10,319 nucleotides of DNA. Source: Methanobacteriaceae archaeon (GTDB lineage: Archaea > Methanobacteriota > Methanobacteria > Methanobacteriales > Methanobacteriaceae). The notes below the pieces were generated by a model. It was not told where the DNA came from. It saw nothing but the letters and a program-made list of their open reading frames with translations, and ran no database searches. Positions within the stretch are counted from its first letter, which is position 1. Every line of letters begins with the position of its first letter. The stretch covers positions 1 to 10,319 of the forward strand of contig CAAGFH010000221.1 of assembly GCA_900769095.1 (NCBI GenBank). Direction: 5' to 3'. The position numbers and the translations under genes are program-made. Positions 1 through 7,902 of the stretch are shown piece after piece.

Positions 1-14
1 CGCTCTTCCGATCT
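1..14. other. Illumina adapter remnant at contig end
   Basis: The first 14 bases read CGCTCTTCCGATCT, which is the inner end of the TruSeq adapter; the reverse complement begins AGATCGGAAGAGC, the standard adapter-trimming sequence. The reading frame of the leftward helicase can be followed exactly to base 15 (488 codons from its start at 1478), and the family-like protein sequence ends there. These bases are therefore untrimmed sequencing adapter rather than genome, and the left border is an assembly end. Confidence 0.95.
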
Positions 15-1478
15 GTCATCATATGGATACATGAAATCTCCACGGTGATTTTCATATAAATCCTTTTTAGATACAAGTTCATCTATAACATCCTGAGAAA
101 CTCCAAAGTATTTTTCTGACTCTCCTCTTTTAAGAGGCAATTCTTTTGCAGCACATAATAAATGAGCTTCCTGTAAAATAGGATTTGACAAGTCAATAAT
201 TGCGTTTTCATGAGGTTTATCAAAGAAAAACTTAGGATTGTTCATGAAATACTGATCTAGCTGATTTTCAAAAGCAATTAATACAGCTATTGATTTTTGG
301 CTGCTTCTACCTGCTCTTCCAGATTGCTGCCATGTTGAAATCATAGTTCCGGGATATCCTGAAATAATAACAGCATCAAGTGATCCGATATCTATTCCAA
401 GCTCCAATGCATTTGTACATGTAACTCCAAGGTATTTTCCGCTTTTAAGACCTTCTTCAATTTCACGTCTCTCTTCTGGATGATAACCTGCTCTGTATGC
501 TGCAATCCTATGAGCCAGTTTTCCTTTAACCTGAGTCATGTCCTTTTTAGCCCACATTGCAATTAATTCAGTGGTTTTTCTTGAAACAGTAAAACATAAT
601 GTTTGGATGTTTTTAAGCATCATGTACATAAAGATATTTTCAGTTTCCATATGTATGGAAGGTGCATTTTGAGTGTACGCCTTATTTCTAACATAATTCT
701 GGAAAGGATTGTATAAAATAAAGTCTTTCTCACCACTAGGAGATGTATCATTGTCCACCAATACAAATTCTTCACCAGTTAATCTGTTAGCCAATTCCAA
801 TGGATTAGCAAGTGTTGCAGAAGATAAAATAAATTGTGGATAAGAGCCGTAAAAGTTAGCTATTCTTTTTAATCTTTTAATTAAAAATGCAACATTTGAA
901 CCAAATACTCCTTTATAGTAATGAGATTCATCAATTACAATATATCTGAGGTTTTTGTAAAATCTTGACCATTGGTGGTGCCAGGACAATATTAAATGCA
1001 ACTGATATGGATTTGTTAGAACAATTCTTGAGTTTTCACGAATTCCTCTTTTTTGTGTTCTTGGAGTATCACCGTCATAGGTCTTTGGATCTATATCAAT
1101 ATCCAGTTCTTTTTCAAGATTTTCCAAAACATGTAACTGATCGTTGGATAGGGCTTTAGCAGGATAAATATAAAGTGCTGTTGCATCCTTATCCTCAACC
1201 ATGGTCTCCATTATAGGTAAATTAAAAGCCAATGTTTTTCCTGATGCAGTAGGTGTTGTAATAATTACATTTTCACCATTTTTAATTGCTTCATATGTCT
1301 CAGATTGATGTTCATATAATTTTATGTCCTTTGAATCAAGATATTCAACAATCTTTTCGTTTAAATCATCAACTTTTTTAAAACTAGCCTTTTTAGCAGG
1401 TATTGTTTCAATATGTGCGATGTTTTCTCTAAATCTCACATCATTTTTGAACATATCTATATTGTTTATCTCAGACAT
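15..1478 (-). CDS. Hrq1/MrfA-type DEAH-box ATP-dependent DNA helicase, C-terminus missing
   Basis: This is a superfamily 2 DNA helicase, probably acting in DNA repair. The 488 residues present are in one frame without interruption and carry the family pattern. Walker A is TPTASGKT (residues 75-82) and the Walker B box is DESH (183-186), followed by [11 protein letters not shown]. Next come [17 protein letters not shown] (219-235), [14 protein letters not shown] (328-341), [11 protein letters not shown] (355-365) and motif [10 protein letters not shown] (384-391). These wordings are typical of the Hrq1/MrfA (YprA) helicases, which usually end in a DUF1998 cysteine-containing domain; that part lies beyond the left edge. 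Bacillus MrfA works with the exonuclease MrfB in mitomycin C lesion repair, which is family knowledge and not shown here. The start at 1478 is the first ATG in frame and has only a weak GGT-containing ribosome site. The gene is divergent from the UvrD-nuclease pair. Confidence 0.93.
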
Positions 1479-1502
1479 AATACCAGCTAAAATTAAAATT
1501 AA

Positions 1503-1540
1503 TAATAATATTTTAATCAAAATAATATTTAAATAATTCG
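1503..1540 (-). promoter_or_regulatory. Candidate TATA promoter for the leftward helicase
   Basis: On the minus strand the stretch around 1526-1535 reads ATTTAAATAT, a plausible archaeal TATA box. It lies about 50 bases upstream of the ATG at 1478, which would put the transcription start near 1503 and give a leader of about 25 nt. The surrounding intergenic DNA is so AT-rich that chance matches are common. Confidence 0.35.
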
Positions 1541-1575
1541 AGTATTCACTATTTACTTTTCAAATGCTCTTAACA

Positions 1576-1612
1576 TTATTTTATAATATGCAAAAAACAT
1601 AAATTAAATTAT
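1576..1612 (+). promoter_or_regulatory. Candidate TATA promoter for the helicase-nuclease operon
   Basis: TTTATAAT at about 1580-1587 is a good archaeal TATA-box candidate. It lies about 48 bases upstream of the ATG at 1632, predicting a start site near 1608-1612 and a short leader containing the GAGGG ribosome site. This would drive uvrD-like, nuclease and possibly DUF169 genes together. No operator-like symmetry is evident. Confidence 0.4.
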
Positions 1613-1631
1613 ATTAAATTTGAGGGAAAAT

Positions 1632-4070
1632 ATGATTTCATATGAAGAATTTGAGGATATAGTGGTCAATATACTTAAAAGAGATATTTCTTCAAATATT
1701 GATCAAAGAAATGCTGTTATTGCACCATGTGATAAATCATTATTTATTGTTGCAGGACCAGGGTCTGGAAAAACAACAGTAATGGTACTTAAATTGCTAA
1801 AATATATTTTTGTAGATGATATTGAACCAAATAGAATTTTAGCAACAACATTTACAAGAAAAGCGGCTGATGAATTGTATTCCAGGATTTTAGGTTGGGG
1901 AGATACCATAAAAAATCATATTCTGGATACAACAGATGATTTTAATACCATCACAAAAGTTATAAAAATTGATTTTAATCAGATTAAAATTGGTACAACT
2001 GACAGTATTGCAGAAGAATTACTCAGAGAGTATAAAAAACCTGGTGAAAATCAGTCCGTTGTTATTGAAGGTTTTGTAGCAACATCTGCAATGATTAAAA
2101 TCCTCATTGAAGACGAAAAGTATCGAAACAAAAAGCTTGTTGAATACTTAAAAGAAGTAAGTGGCAGTGAAAAACTCACAGAACCATCTAAAATAAGTGA
2201 AGTACTGCTTGAAATTAAAAATAGAATTTATTATGATAAAGTAGACTTCAATGAATTATATAATAAAACAGAAGATGGAAGTGGGGCTCGCATTGCACTT
2301 GATTGTATTAAAGAATATGAAAACACCCTACAAACAAGAAATACTATTGATTTTACAATGCTAGAATCTGAGTTTCTCGCCAAATTAAAAAATAAAGACT
2401 TAGAAACTTTTTTAGACGAAATAAAAATTGTATTAATTGATGAATATCAAGACACTAACCTTCTCCAGGAAGAAATCTACTTTACAATTGCAAAATCTGC
2501 ATTGGAAAATAATGGTAACATAACTGTTGTAGGTGATGATGATCAGTCCCTTTACAGATTTAGAGGAGCAACAGTTGACTTATTTACTAATTATCAAAAG
2601 CGTATTCATGAAAAACTAGGTATAGATGTTGAAGAAATCAATTTAAGAACAAATTACCGTTCAACAGAAAATATTATTGACCATTGTAATCAGTTTGCAG
2701 AACTTGACAAGGAATATCAAAATGCAAGAGTTGAAAACAAGCCTAAAATTATTGCACCTAATTTTGAGAACGATAAAATGCCTATTTTAGGAATGTTTAG
2801 AAATAATCCTAAAATGCTTGCAAAAGATGTAGCTAAATTAATTGACCAGCTTGTAAATAAAGGAGAAGCAAAATTAAAAGTTCTTAAGATTTTAAATGAA
2901 GAATTTTTCAAAAAGGTGAATGAACCTTTGGATATTGCAAAGTTTCAGCAAATAAATGAAGAAAATATTAAAGCAGGAAAAGAGGTTGATGAGATAAGAC
3001 TTAAACTTGATGGAGAATACGGTTCAGCATCAGATATTGCAATTTTATCATTTTCCCCAAAAGAAACAACACATGGTCAACCAACATTTTTAAGTTTTTT
3101 AAGAAAAAATCTCAAGAAATTAAGAAATCCTATTGAAGTATTTAATCCAAGAGGAATTGAACTTCAAGATATACATGTTGTAAGTATTTTTTGCGGTTTA
3201 ATGCTTGAGTGTATTGATCCTGCTGGAGAAGTGCAAAACTCAGATAAAACAATACCAAAAATGGCAAATGTTAATATGAATAGGTGGAGAGTGAAAGCCA
3301 GAGATTTTATTAAATTAAATCCTGAACCTCACGAACCAATTACATTATCTGATTTTGTAATGCATTGGCAGCTTAGACAACCAAAAGGACAAGACATGTG
3401 GCCTAAAAGTGCCAGTTTAATGGAACTTGCATATAAAATAACAACATGGATTGAAGAATTACAAGAAGATGTTGAAGGTATTGTATATTTAGAAGCTATT
3501 ACTCAGTCAATTACTCAAACTGGATTTTTTAATGAATATCACTCAAATATTTCATTTAAAAATAAAAAACAGGAAAATGAATCAATTCTTGAAGCTATTT
3601 GGAATATTTTCATACCAATTTCTTCAGGAGGAGTTAAAATTGATGAAACACTACTTGAAACACTACCAGATAATAGAATCAACGTATTATCCATTCACCA
3701 GTCAAAAGGATTGGAGTTTCCATTGGTAATTGTAGATGTGGGATCTAAATTTAATAAAAATAATATTAAAACCCAGAATTTGAGATTCCCGAAATTAGTT
3801 AAAAATGAACTTACCCTTGAAGAGAGAATTAGAAAATATAGTGAATTAGGTCAAAGCAAACGTAGTGAAAAAGATAAATCCTTTGATGATTTAACAAGAC
3901 GTTATTTTGTTGCATTTTCAAGAGCAGAGAAAGTATTGATTTTAATTGGTTTAAATTCAGCTATTGAGGGATATGTACAAAAAAATGACTACTTTAAAAT
4001 TCCAAATGTTGCTCTTGGATGGAGCAGAGATGAAAACTATATTGGATTTAAAGAGATTTACTTAATTTAG
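1632..4070 (+). CDS. UvrD/AddA-like superfamily 1A DNA helicase without nuclease domain
   Basis: This is an ATP-dependent DNA translocase/helicase of the UvrD/Rep/AddA class. All core motifs are visible (numbered from ATG 1632; 812 residues). Q-motif glutamine is Q25; Walker A is GPGSGKT (42-48); motif Ia is TFTRKAADEL; Walker B is IDEYQDTN (269-276). Motif III is GDDDQSLYRFRGA (301-313), motif IV LRTNYRST (338-345), and DIAIL (468-472) begins the second RecA domain. Motif V is SIHQSKGLEF (687-696) and motif VI RRYFVAFSRA (756-765). The chain ends about 50 residues after motif VI, so there is no AddA-style C-terminal nuclease. A start at TTG 1620 is possible, but ATG 1632 is preferred because GAGGG (1622-1626) lies 5 nt upstream of it. 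The stop codon is fused to the ribosome site of the next gene, a RecB-like nuclease, so the two very likely form one complex or pathway for DNA-end processing. Whether its role is housekeeping repair or defence cannot be decided from sequence. Confidence 0.93.
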   Translation: MISYEEFEDIVVNILKRDISSNIDQRNAVIAPCDKSLFIVAGPGSGKTTVMVLKLLKYIFVDDIEPNRILATTFTRKAADELYSRILGWGDTIKNHILDTTDDFNTITKVIKIDFNQIKIGTTDSIAEELLREYKKPGENQSVVIEGFVATSAMIKILIEDEKYRNKKLVEYLKEVSGSEKLTEPSKISEVLLEIKNRIYYDKVDFNELYNKTEDGSGARIALDCIKEYENTLQTRNTIDFTMLESEFLAKLKNKDLETFLDEIKIVLIDEYQDTNLLQEEIYFTIAKSALENNGNITVVGDDDQSLYRFRGATVDLFTNYQKRIHEKLGIDVEEINLRTNYRSTENIIDHCNQFAELDKEYQNARVENKPKIIAPNFENDKMPILGMFRNNPKMLAKDVAKLIDQLVNKGEAKLKVLKILNEEFFKKVNEPLDIAKFQQINEENIKAGKEVDEIRLKLDGEYGSASDIAILSFSPKETTHGQPTFLSFLRKNLKKLRNPIEVFNPRGIELQDIHVVSIFCGLMLECIDPAGEVQNSDKTIPKMANVNMNRWRVKARDFIKLNPEPHEPITLSDFVMHWQLRQPKGQDMWPKSASLMELAYKITTWIEELQEDVEGIVYLEAITQSITQTGFFNEYHSNISFKNKKQENESILEAIWNIFIPISSGGVKIDETLLETLPDNRINVLSIHQSKGLEFPLVIVDVGSKFNKNNIKTQNLRFPKLVKNELTLEERIRKYSELGQSKRSEKDKSFDDLTRRYFVAFSRAEKVLILIGLNSAIEGYVQKNDYFKIPNVALGWSRDENYIGFKEIYLI

Positions 4071-4075
4071 GAGGT
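4070..4075 (+). promoter_or_regulatory. Strong Shine-Dalgarno overlapping the helicase stop codon
   Basis: GGAGGT is a perfect match to the archaeal anti-Shine-Dalgarno sequence and lies 6 nt before ATG 4082. Its first G is the last base of the helicase TAG stop. This favours translational coupling of helicase and nuclease and fixes the nuclease start. Confidence 0.85.
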
Positions 4076-4081
4076 ATTAGC

Positions 4082-5317
4082 ATGAAACTACCATCAAGAT
4101 CAAAATCATACATGATTCCAGAATATAGTGTAACTGGAGATTTATTATCTTATTTAACATGTAATTTACAATACAGATATCAAAATAAAGGAACACTACC
4201 TCCTTCAAAGCCAGTTCAAAGATGGTTTGGTGAATTTATTCACGGTGTAATTGAAGAAGCATATATTCAATGGAATGAAAATAACACACAATTCCCTTGG
4301 GACTGGAAAAAGGACATAAGACCAATTGAAGACTTAATTGATTTAAGACTGCAGGTTAGAGGATTATATTCCCACGATGAAGATTTATTTTTCAGTATTC
4401 ACAATCAGCCAGATGAAGAATGGACTATTGATGATTTAAATGAACATGACCATAAGAAATTAGCAAGTGCAAGAGCAGAAAAAGCTATTAACATTTGGGG
4501 AAAGGATTTATTTCCGTTAATTGATTCATCAGAACATTTGATTAAAGGTATAAGAAAAATGCCTAATTATGATGAAAATCATAGCCGTTCAAACTATTAT
4601 GGTATTAATGGTGTAGTTGATGTATTAACTTCTCTTAAAATCAATAAAACAGTTGAACAAAGCAATCTGGACAATTTTGATAATAAAATTCTCCAATATC
4701 TTAAAAAAGACAAAGAATTTCAAAAAAAACTTGCTGAATTTGATGATGAAGATGAATATGAAATAATTATTGATTATAAAGGAATGAAAAGACCTCCAGT
4801 TGAAGTTAATAATTCTAAAGTTGAAAATAGCTGGGAAACACATAAACAGCAGATTTTAACTTATTCATGGCTTAGATCACAACAGGAATCTTCAAAGCCA
4901 ATAATTGCTGGAATTATATTTTATTTAAATGAATTAGTTCCGTCAAAAGAGGATTTAGTTTTAATTAAAGAAGAATTGAATACTGGTTTGACAGACGTTG
5001 GATATGAATATGATAAAGACATTGATTTAATTAATAACTGGCAGGAAGATGAAAAAGCACCAGAATTAAGCAATGGCTTTAAACAGGACAGATCTATTAG
5101 AATTATAAATGTTAATGAAGATGCAAGAAATGAAGCTTTATTAAAATTTGATAGTGTTGTTGCAGATATTGAAGAATCAATGATTAAAGAAATGAAAGGA
5201 TCTAAAATTCAGGACGCTTGGAAAGGTGATTCAGACGAAAGAACCTGTTCTGCTTGTGATTTTAAAACATTCTGTAAAAATAACACTGTTAATACAAAAA
5301 ACTTTAAAATTCCATAA
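4082..5317 (+). CDS. RecB/Cas4-like PD-(D/E)XK nuclease with predicted 4Fe-4S cluster
   Basis: This 411-residue protein is a predicted DNA nuclease of the RecB/AddB/Cas4 type. The nuclease motifs are in order: GEFIHGVIEEAY (50-61, with H54 and E58), GVVDV (177-181, D180), IIDYKG (229-234, D231 and K233) and QQILTY (256-261, the QxxxY motif). One cysteine near the N-terminus (C27, in LTCNLQYRYQ) and a C-terminal C-x2-C-x5-C cluster (C389, C392, C398) match the iron-sulfur staple of AddB, Cas4 and Dna2. The protein carries no helicase motifs. It starts 11 bp after the UvrD-like helicase, behind a perfect ribosome site, so the pair resembles an AddAB or Dna2 machine split into separate chains. 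No cas1 or cas2 is nearby, which argues against a CRISPR Cas4. The 120 or so residues between the first two motifs are acidic and not recognised. Confidence 0.88.
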   Translation: MKLPSRSKSYMIPEYSVTGDLLSYLTCNLQYRYQNKGTLPPSKPVQRWFGEFIHGVIEEAYIQWNENNTQFPWDWKKDIRPIEDLIDLRLQVRGLYSHDEDLFFSIHNQPDEEWTIDDLNEHDHKKLASARAEKAINIWGKDLFPLIDSSEHLIKGIRKMPNYDENHSRSNYYGINGVVDVLTSLKINKTVEQSNLDNFDNKILQYLKKDKEFQKKLAEFDDEDEYEIIIDYKGMKRPPVEVNNSKVENSWETHKQQILTYSWLRSQQESSKPIIAGIIFYLNELVPSKEDLVLIKEELNTGLTDVGYEYDKDIDLINNWQEDEKAPELSNGFKQDRSIRIINVNEDARNEALLKFDSVVADIEESMIKEMKGSKIQDAWKGDSDERTCSACDFKTFCKNNTVNTKNFKIP

Positions 5318-5343
5318 TACAAACGATAATATAAGGGATTATT

Positions 5344-6018
5344 ATGACTAATTTAGATACAAACAAAAAATATTGTGAAGTAATTGAAAGTAAAATTGAC
5401 CTTGATGCAAAACCTGTTGCAATTAAGTTAATTAAAAGTGAAGAGGATTTACCTGAAGGCATTGAATTAATTGATGAAAAAATTAGACACTGCGAAATGG
5501 TTAGAAAAGCATCACTTGGAGACTCTTTTTACTCTACACTTGAACAACAGTTATGTTTAGGTGGAGCAGGAGCTATTGGACTAAGAGATATGCCTGAAAA
5601 ATTAGCTAACGGTGAGAAATATTTCTCTTTAGGAAGATTCCAAGATTTAGAAACTGCAAAAAAATTAACTGCAGATCTTTCAATTATCAAAGATATTCAC
5701 TGGGCAATCGTTTATGCTCCTTTAGATGAAGCTGATTTTGAAGCAGATGTAATTCAAGTTATCTGTGAACCTGTTGGTGGAATGAAACTTGCTCAAAGTA
5801 TTGTTTATAAAACTGGTGAGAAAATTAAACCTTCATTTGCAGGAATTCAGTCATTATGCGGAGATGCATTTTCAAATCCATACCTTAATGAAGATGTTAA
5901 TTTCACTTTAGGCTGTGACGGTTCTAGAAAAGCAGCAGACATTAAAGATAATGAAATGACCGTTGGTATTAGTAAAGCTAAAATTGAAGAAGTCATTTCT
6001 GGTTTAGAATCAATCTAA
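5344..6018 (+). CDS. DUF169 family protein (COG2043), function unknown
   Basis: This 224-residue soluble protein belongs to the DUF169 family, widespread in methanogens and anaerobes, with no established biochemical role known to me. Family hallmarks are DAKPVAIKLI near the N-terminus (21-30), a cysteine in IRHCEMVRKA (C50), QLCLGGAGAIGL (C71), IQSLCGDAFSNPY (C172) and TLGCDGSRK (C191), ending with a DNEMTVGIS stretch. Two further cysteines (C11, C141) are present; the number of conserved cysteines hints at metal or redox cofactor binding, which is inference. There is no signal peptide or membrane segment. AAGGGA (5333-5338) is the ribosome site. The gene begins 26 bp after the nuclease with no evident terminator between, so co-transcription with the helicase-nuclease pair is plausible, though a functional link is unproven. 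Its 3' end overlaps the convergent nucleotidyltransferase gene by 9 bp. Confidence 0.85.
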   Translation: MTNLDTNKKYCEVIESKIDLDAKPVAIKLIKSEEDLPEGIELIDEKIRHCEMVRKASLGDSFYSTLEQQLCLGGAGAIGLRDMPEKLANGEKYFSLGRFQDLETAKKLTADLSIIKDIHWAIVYAPLDEADFEADVIQVICEPVGGMKLAQSIVYKTGEKIKPSFAGIQSLCGDAFSNPYLNEDVNFTLGCDGSRKAADIKDNEMTVGISKAKIEEVISGLESI

Positions 6019-6663
6019 TAATGCTAAATAATCATCGTAATGATTGATATTTAGTAACTCTTTTTCATTTTTTTCTTTTATTCCATAAAATGTATAACCA
6101 TCAGCAAATATTTTTCTTAAGATAGGATTTAGGTTATCATTTTCGTTTTCTAAGTATTTCATTAAATTTAAGCGTGGAGCAATAAAAGGCATACCTAATC
6201 CTTCAGCTGTATCCAATAAGCCTGTTTTTCTTCTTCTTAAAATAGAAATTGTGTGAAATGGATCTTGTGCATCTTGACTTACTTCAATTAATTTATTGAA
6301 TGTTTCACTTGACACAGTAGGTTGGTCTGCAGTTATACATAATGCAAAATCAGAATCGATATTTGATAAACCATTGTAAAGTGATACTGATAAACCTACA
6401 TCAACTGGATCATTAGTGATAAATTTAACTAAACCATCATAATTATCAAAAATAGCTTCTTTTATTTCGGATGCATAGTGACCAAGTACAACAATACATT
6501 CATCCACATTTGCAGATAATGCATTATCAATAGTTGTCTCTATAACAGTTTTATCTTCAAATGGTAAAACAAGTTTATTTTTTAATTCTAAGTTACGAGA
6601 AATTAAATCTTTTCTCATTCTGGAATTCTTTCCAGCTGCAGTAATAATAGTTGAAATTGACAT
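6010..6663 (-). CDS. MobA/MocA-like NTP transferase (nucleotidyltransferase)
   Basis: This 217-residue predicted cytosolic enzyme transfers a nucleotide from NTP to a phosphorylated acceptor, in the fold of MocA/MobA molybdopterin nucleotidyltransferases and sugar-nucleotide pyrophosphorylases. It shows the N-terminal glycine-rich loop TIITAAGKNSRM (5-16), the K30 region KNKLVLPF, CIVVLGHYASEI, the GLSVSLYNGL acceptor loop (90-99), the metal-binding aspartate in TADQP (111-115) and GMPFIAPR (157-164). Between the glycine loop and KLVLPF there are about 14 residues, longer than in classical MocA. The acceptor cannot be named; a molybdopterin cofactor or an envelope sugar are both possible. Start choice: the frame is open to an ATG at 6705, but the family N-terminus aligns to ATG 6663, and the extra codons are a T-rich low-complexity stretch. 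An AAGGAG motif (6688-6693) is about 24 nt upstream of ATG 6663, too far for a normal ribosome site, so the start is somewhat uncertain. Confidence 0.82.
   Translation of the reverse strand: MSISTIITAAGKNSRMRKDLISRNLELKNKLVLPFEDKTVIETTIDNALSANVDECIVVLGHYASEIKEAIFDNYDGLVKFITNDPVDVGLSVSLYNGLSNIDSDFALCITADQPTVSSETFNKLIEVSQDAQDPFHTISILRRRKTGLLDTAEGLGMPFIAPRLNLMKYLENENDNLNPILRKIFADGYTFYGIKEKNEKELLNINHYDDYLALLD
6024..6081 (+). terminator. Possible hairpin plus T-tract terminator for the DUF169 transcript
   Basis: CTAAATA (6024-6030) pairs with TATTTAG (6048-6054) and ATCAT (6031-6035) pairs with ATGAT (6040-6044), around a CGTA loop and with a 3-nt bulge. T-rich DNA follows on the plus strand at 6060-6080. 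All of it lies inside the 3' coding end of the convergent gene. Archaeal termination relies mainly on the T-tract; the hairpin may be chance in AT-rich DNA. Confidence 0.4.
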
Positions 6664-6682
6664 AAAAAAAGAAAAAATAAAG
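6664..6682 (-). terminator. T-rich tract after the exported-protein gene
   Basis: On the minus strand this reads CTTTATTTTTTCTTTTTTT, ten bases downstream of the TAA stop of the exported-protein gene and directly abutting the ATG of the nucleotidyltransferase. Such T-runs are the main archaeal termination signal, so part of the transcription may stop here and reduce expression of the downstream gene. No stem precedes it. Confidence 0.45.
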
Positions 6683-6691
6683 ATAAGCTCC

Positions 6692-7879
6692 TTAAGTTGG
6701 AACATATCTTACAATTTGACAGTAAATTGCCATTCCAGTACCTTCACCTTCAGTCCACATGTTGATTTTTACTGGATAATCATGGTTATTTGTTACATAG
6801 ATTCCTTGTGCAGGGTTATATCCGAATAAAACTGCATCTTCATCCCAGCACATACCAACAGGTAAATCGAAACCTTCAGCAGTAACAGCTGCTCTTAATG
6901 TTCTAGCAGGAGGACATACACCATGGGATGCACTTCCACCAGGTGCATTTGAATCACTAGCAGATTCAAAGTAAACATAGTCTTTACCGCTTGAAGTTGA
7001 GTTAGGTGGGATTACAGTTCCGTTCCATGCAAAAACAAATTGTCTTGCGTTTATTTCTCTAATTCCATCACCATATTCTGGGTGAGAACCAAGGTAAGTT
7101 GAATATGCTTCACCAGCTTCTTCAGTATAATTTCCAGAGTATAATAAAATTGGAGAACCAGTTGGATATTCAGAAGCATAATCTACAACATCCTGACCAA
7201 ATATTTTTGGTACATCAGAAGCACTGATATTGTTTCTTCCATCAGAAAATCCACTCATTCCTTTTTCTAAAGTAAATGTAGCATCTACAGCTGAATCATA
7301 ATTATACCATGATGCAATAGTACTTGCATTATAATAGTCATTTTTATAGTCTAAGTTTTTAATTTCTTCTGCAGGTACAGATTTTATTACAGTACCATTT
7401 TCTACAACATCTACTCCAGTTTCTGTTTTAACCAACCATTTATAAGGAGCACTGTAACCCCATACATAATGATCAGGTGATTTTACAACTAACTTGTCAC
7501 ATTCATAGGTTAAAAATCCAGGTCCTTTAACATTAACTACATTACCGTATGAATCAATACCCTCACCAGAGATAGTTGAAAAATCAAATGGAACCATACC
7601 AGTATTTAATGTTAATATTATCCCTTGAATATCTAATGCTTGAATTTGATGAGCTAAAAATCCAACATTAGATATAAATGGAACAGTAATTGGTTCTCTT
7701 TGACCTAAAATAGATTGATTTTCAAACATTGATTGACCAATAGGAAGTTTATATTCTTCAGCAATACCATGAGCATTATAAGAAACATTAGATGCTGCTC
7801 CCAATGCAGCAAATACTATACTTAAAATGGCCAATGATAAAATTATTGTAAGTGAAATTTTTCTCCAACTTTTACTCAT
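6692..7879 (-). CDS. Exported protein of unknown function, N-terminal signal/anchor
   Basis: The 395-residue protein has a basic N-terminus (MSKSWRKIS) followed by a hydrophobic segment at about 9-29, ending in a small-residue stretch ALGAAS. It is therefore a secreted or membrane-anchored protein with its bulk outside the cell. The mature part has eight N-x-S/T sequons (N31, N54, N161, N184, N217, N250, N286, N293), consistent with archaeal N-glycosylation. Its four cysteines (C127, C322, C344, C387) could form two disulfides. The composition is rich in Gly, Ser, Tyr and Asn, and no second membrane helix or catalytic motif is recognised. Near the C-terminus, HGVCPPAR and GMCWDEDAVLFGYNP look like conserved-core sequence. 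AAGGTG at 7887-7892 lies 7 nt before the ATG. It follows the Mur-ligase-like gene on the same strand, so a cell-envelope role is a reasonable but unproven inference. Confidence 0.8.
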   Translation of the reverse strand: MSKSWRKISLTIILSLAILSIVFAALGAASNVSYNAHGIAEEYKLPIGQSMFENQSILGQREPITVPFISNVGFLAHQIQALDIQGIILTLNTGMVPFDFSTISGEGIDSYGNVVNVKGPGFLTYECDKLVVKSPDHYVWGYSAPYKWLVKTETGVDVVENGTVIKSVPAEEIKNLDYKNDYYNASTIASWYNYDSAVDATFTLEKGMSGFSDGRNNISASDVPKIFGQDVVDYASEYPTGSPILLYSGNYTEEAGEAYSTYLGSHPEYGDGIREINARQFVFAWNGTVIPPNSTSSGKDYVYFESASDSNAPGGSASHGVCPPARTLRAAVTAEGFDLPVGMCWDEDAVLFGYNPAQGIYVTNNHDYPVKINMWTEGEGTGMAIYCQIVRYVPT

Positions 7880-7902
7880 TTAATACACCTTAATCTATAT
7901 AA

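Noticed and set aside
965..1536. Two small plus-strand open frames (64 and 70 residues) opposite the left helicase
   Set aside because: They are antisense to an intact, strongly conserved helicase, have no ribosome sites and give low-complexity products.
1479..1631. Direct or inverted repeats in the AT-rich divergent intergenic region
   Set aside because: Apparent symmetry such as the AAATTAAATTATATTAAATTT stretch is imperfect and expected in such AT-rich DNA.
1632..5317. A Gabija-type defence system (UvrD-like helicase plus nuclease)
   Set aside because: Gabija's partner is an OLD-like ATPase/TOPRIM nuclease, while the partner here is a RecB/Cas4-type PD-(D/E)XK nuclease.
4082..5317. Cas4 of a CRISPR-Cas locus
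   Set aside because: No cas1, cas2 or repeat array is present, the protein is about twice Cas4 length, and it is coupled to a UvrD-like helicase.
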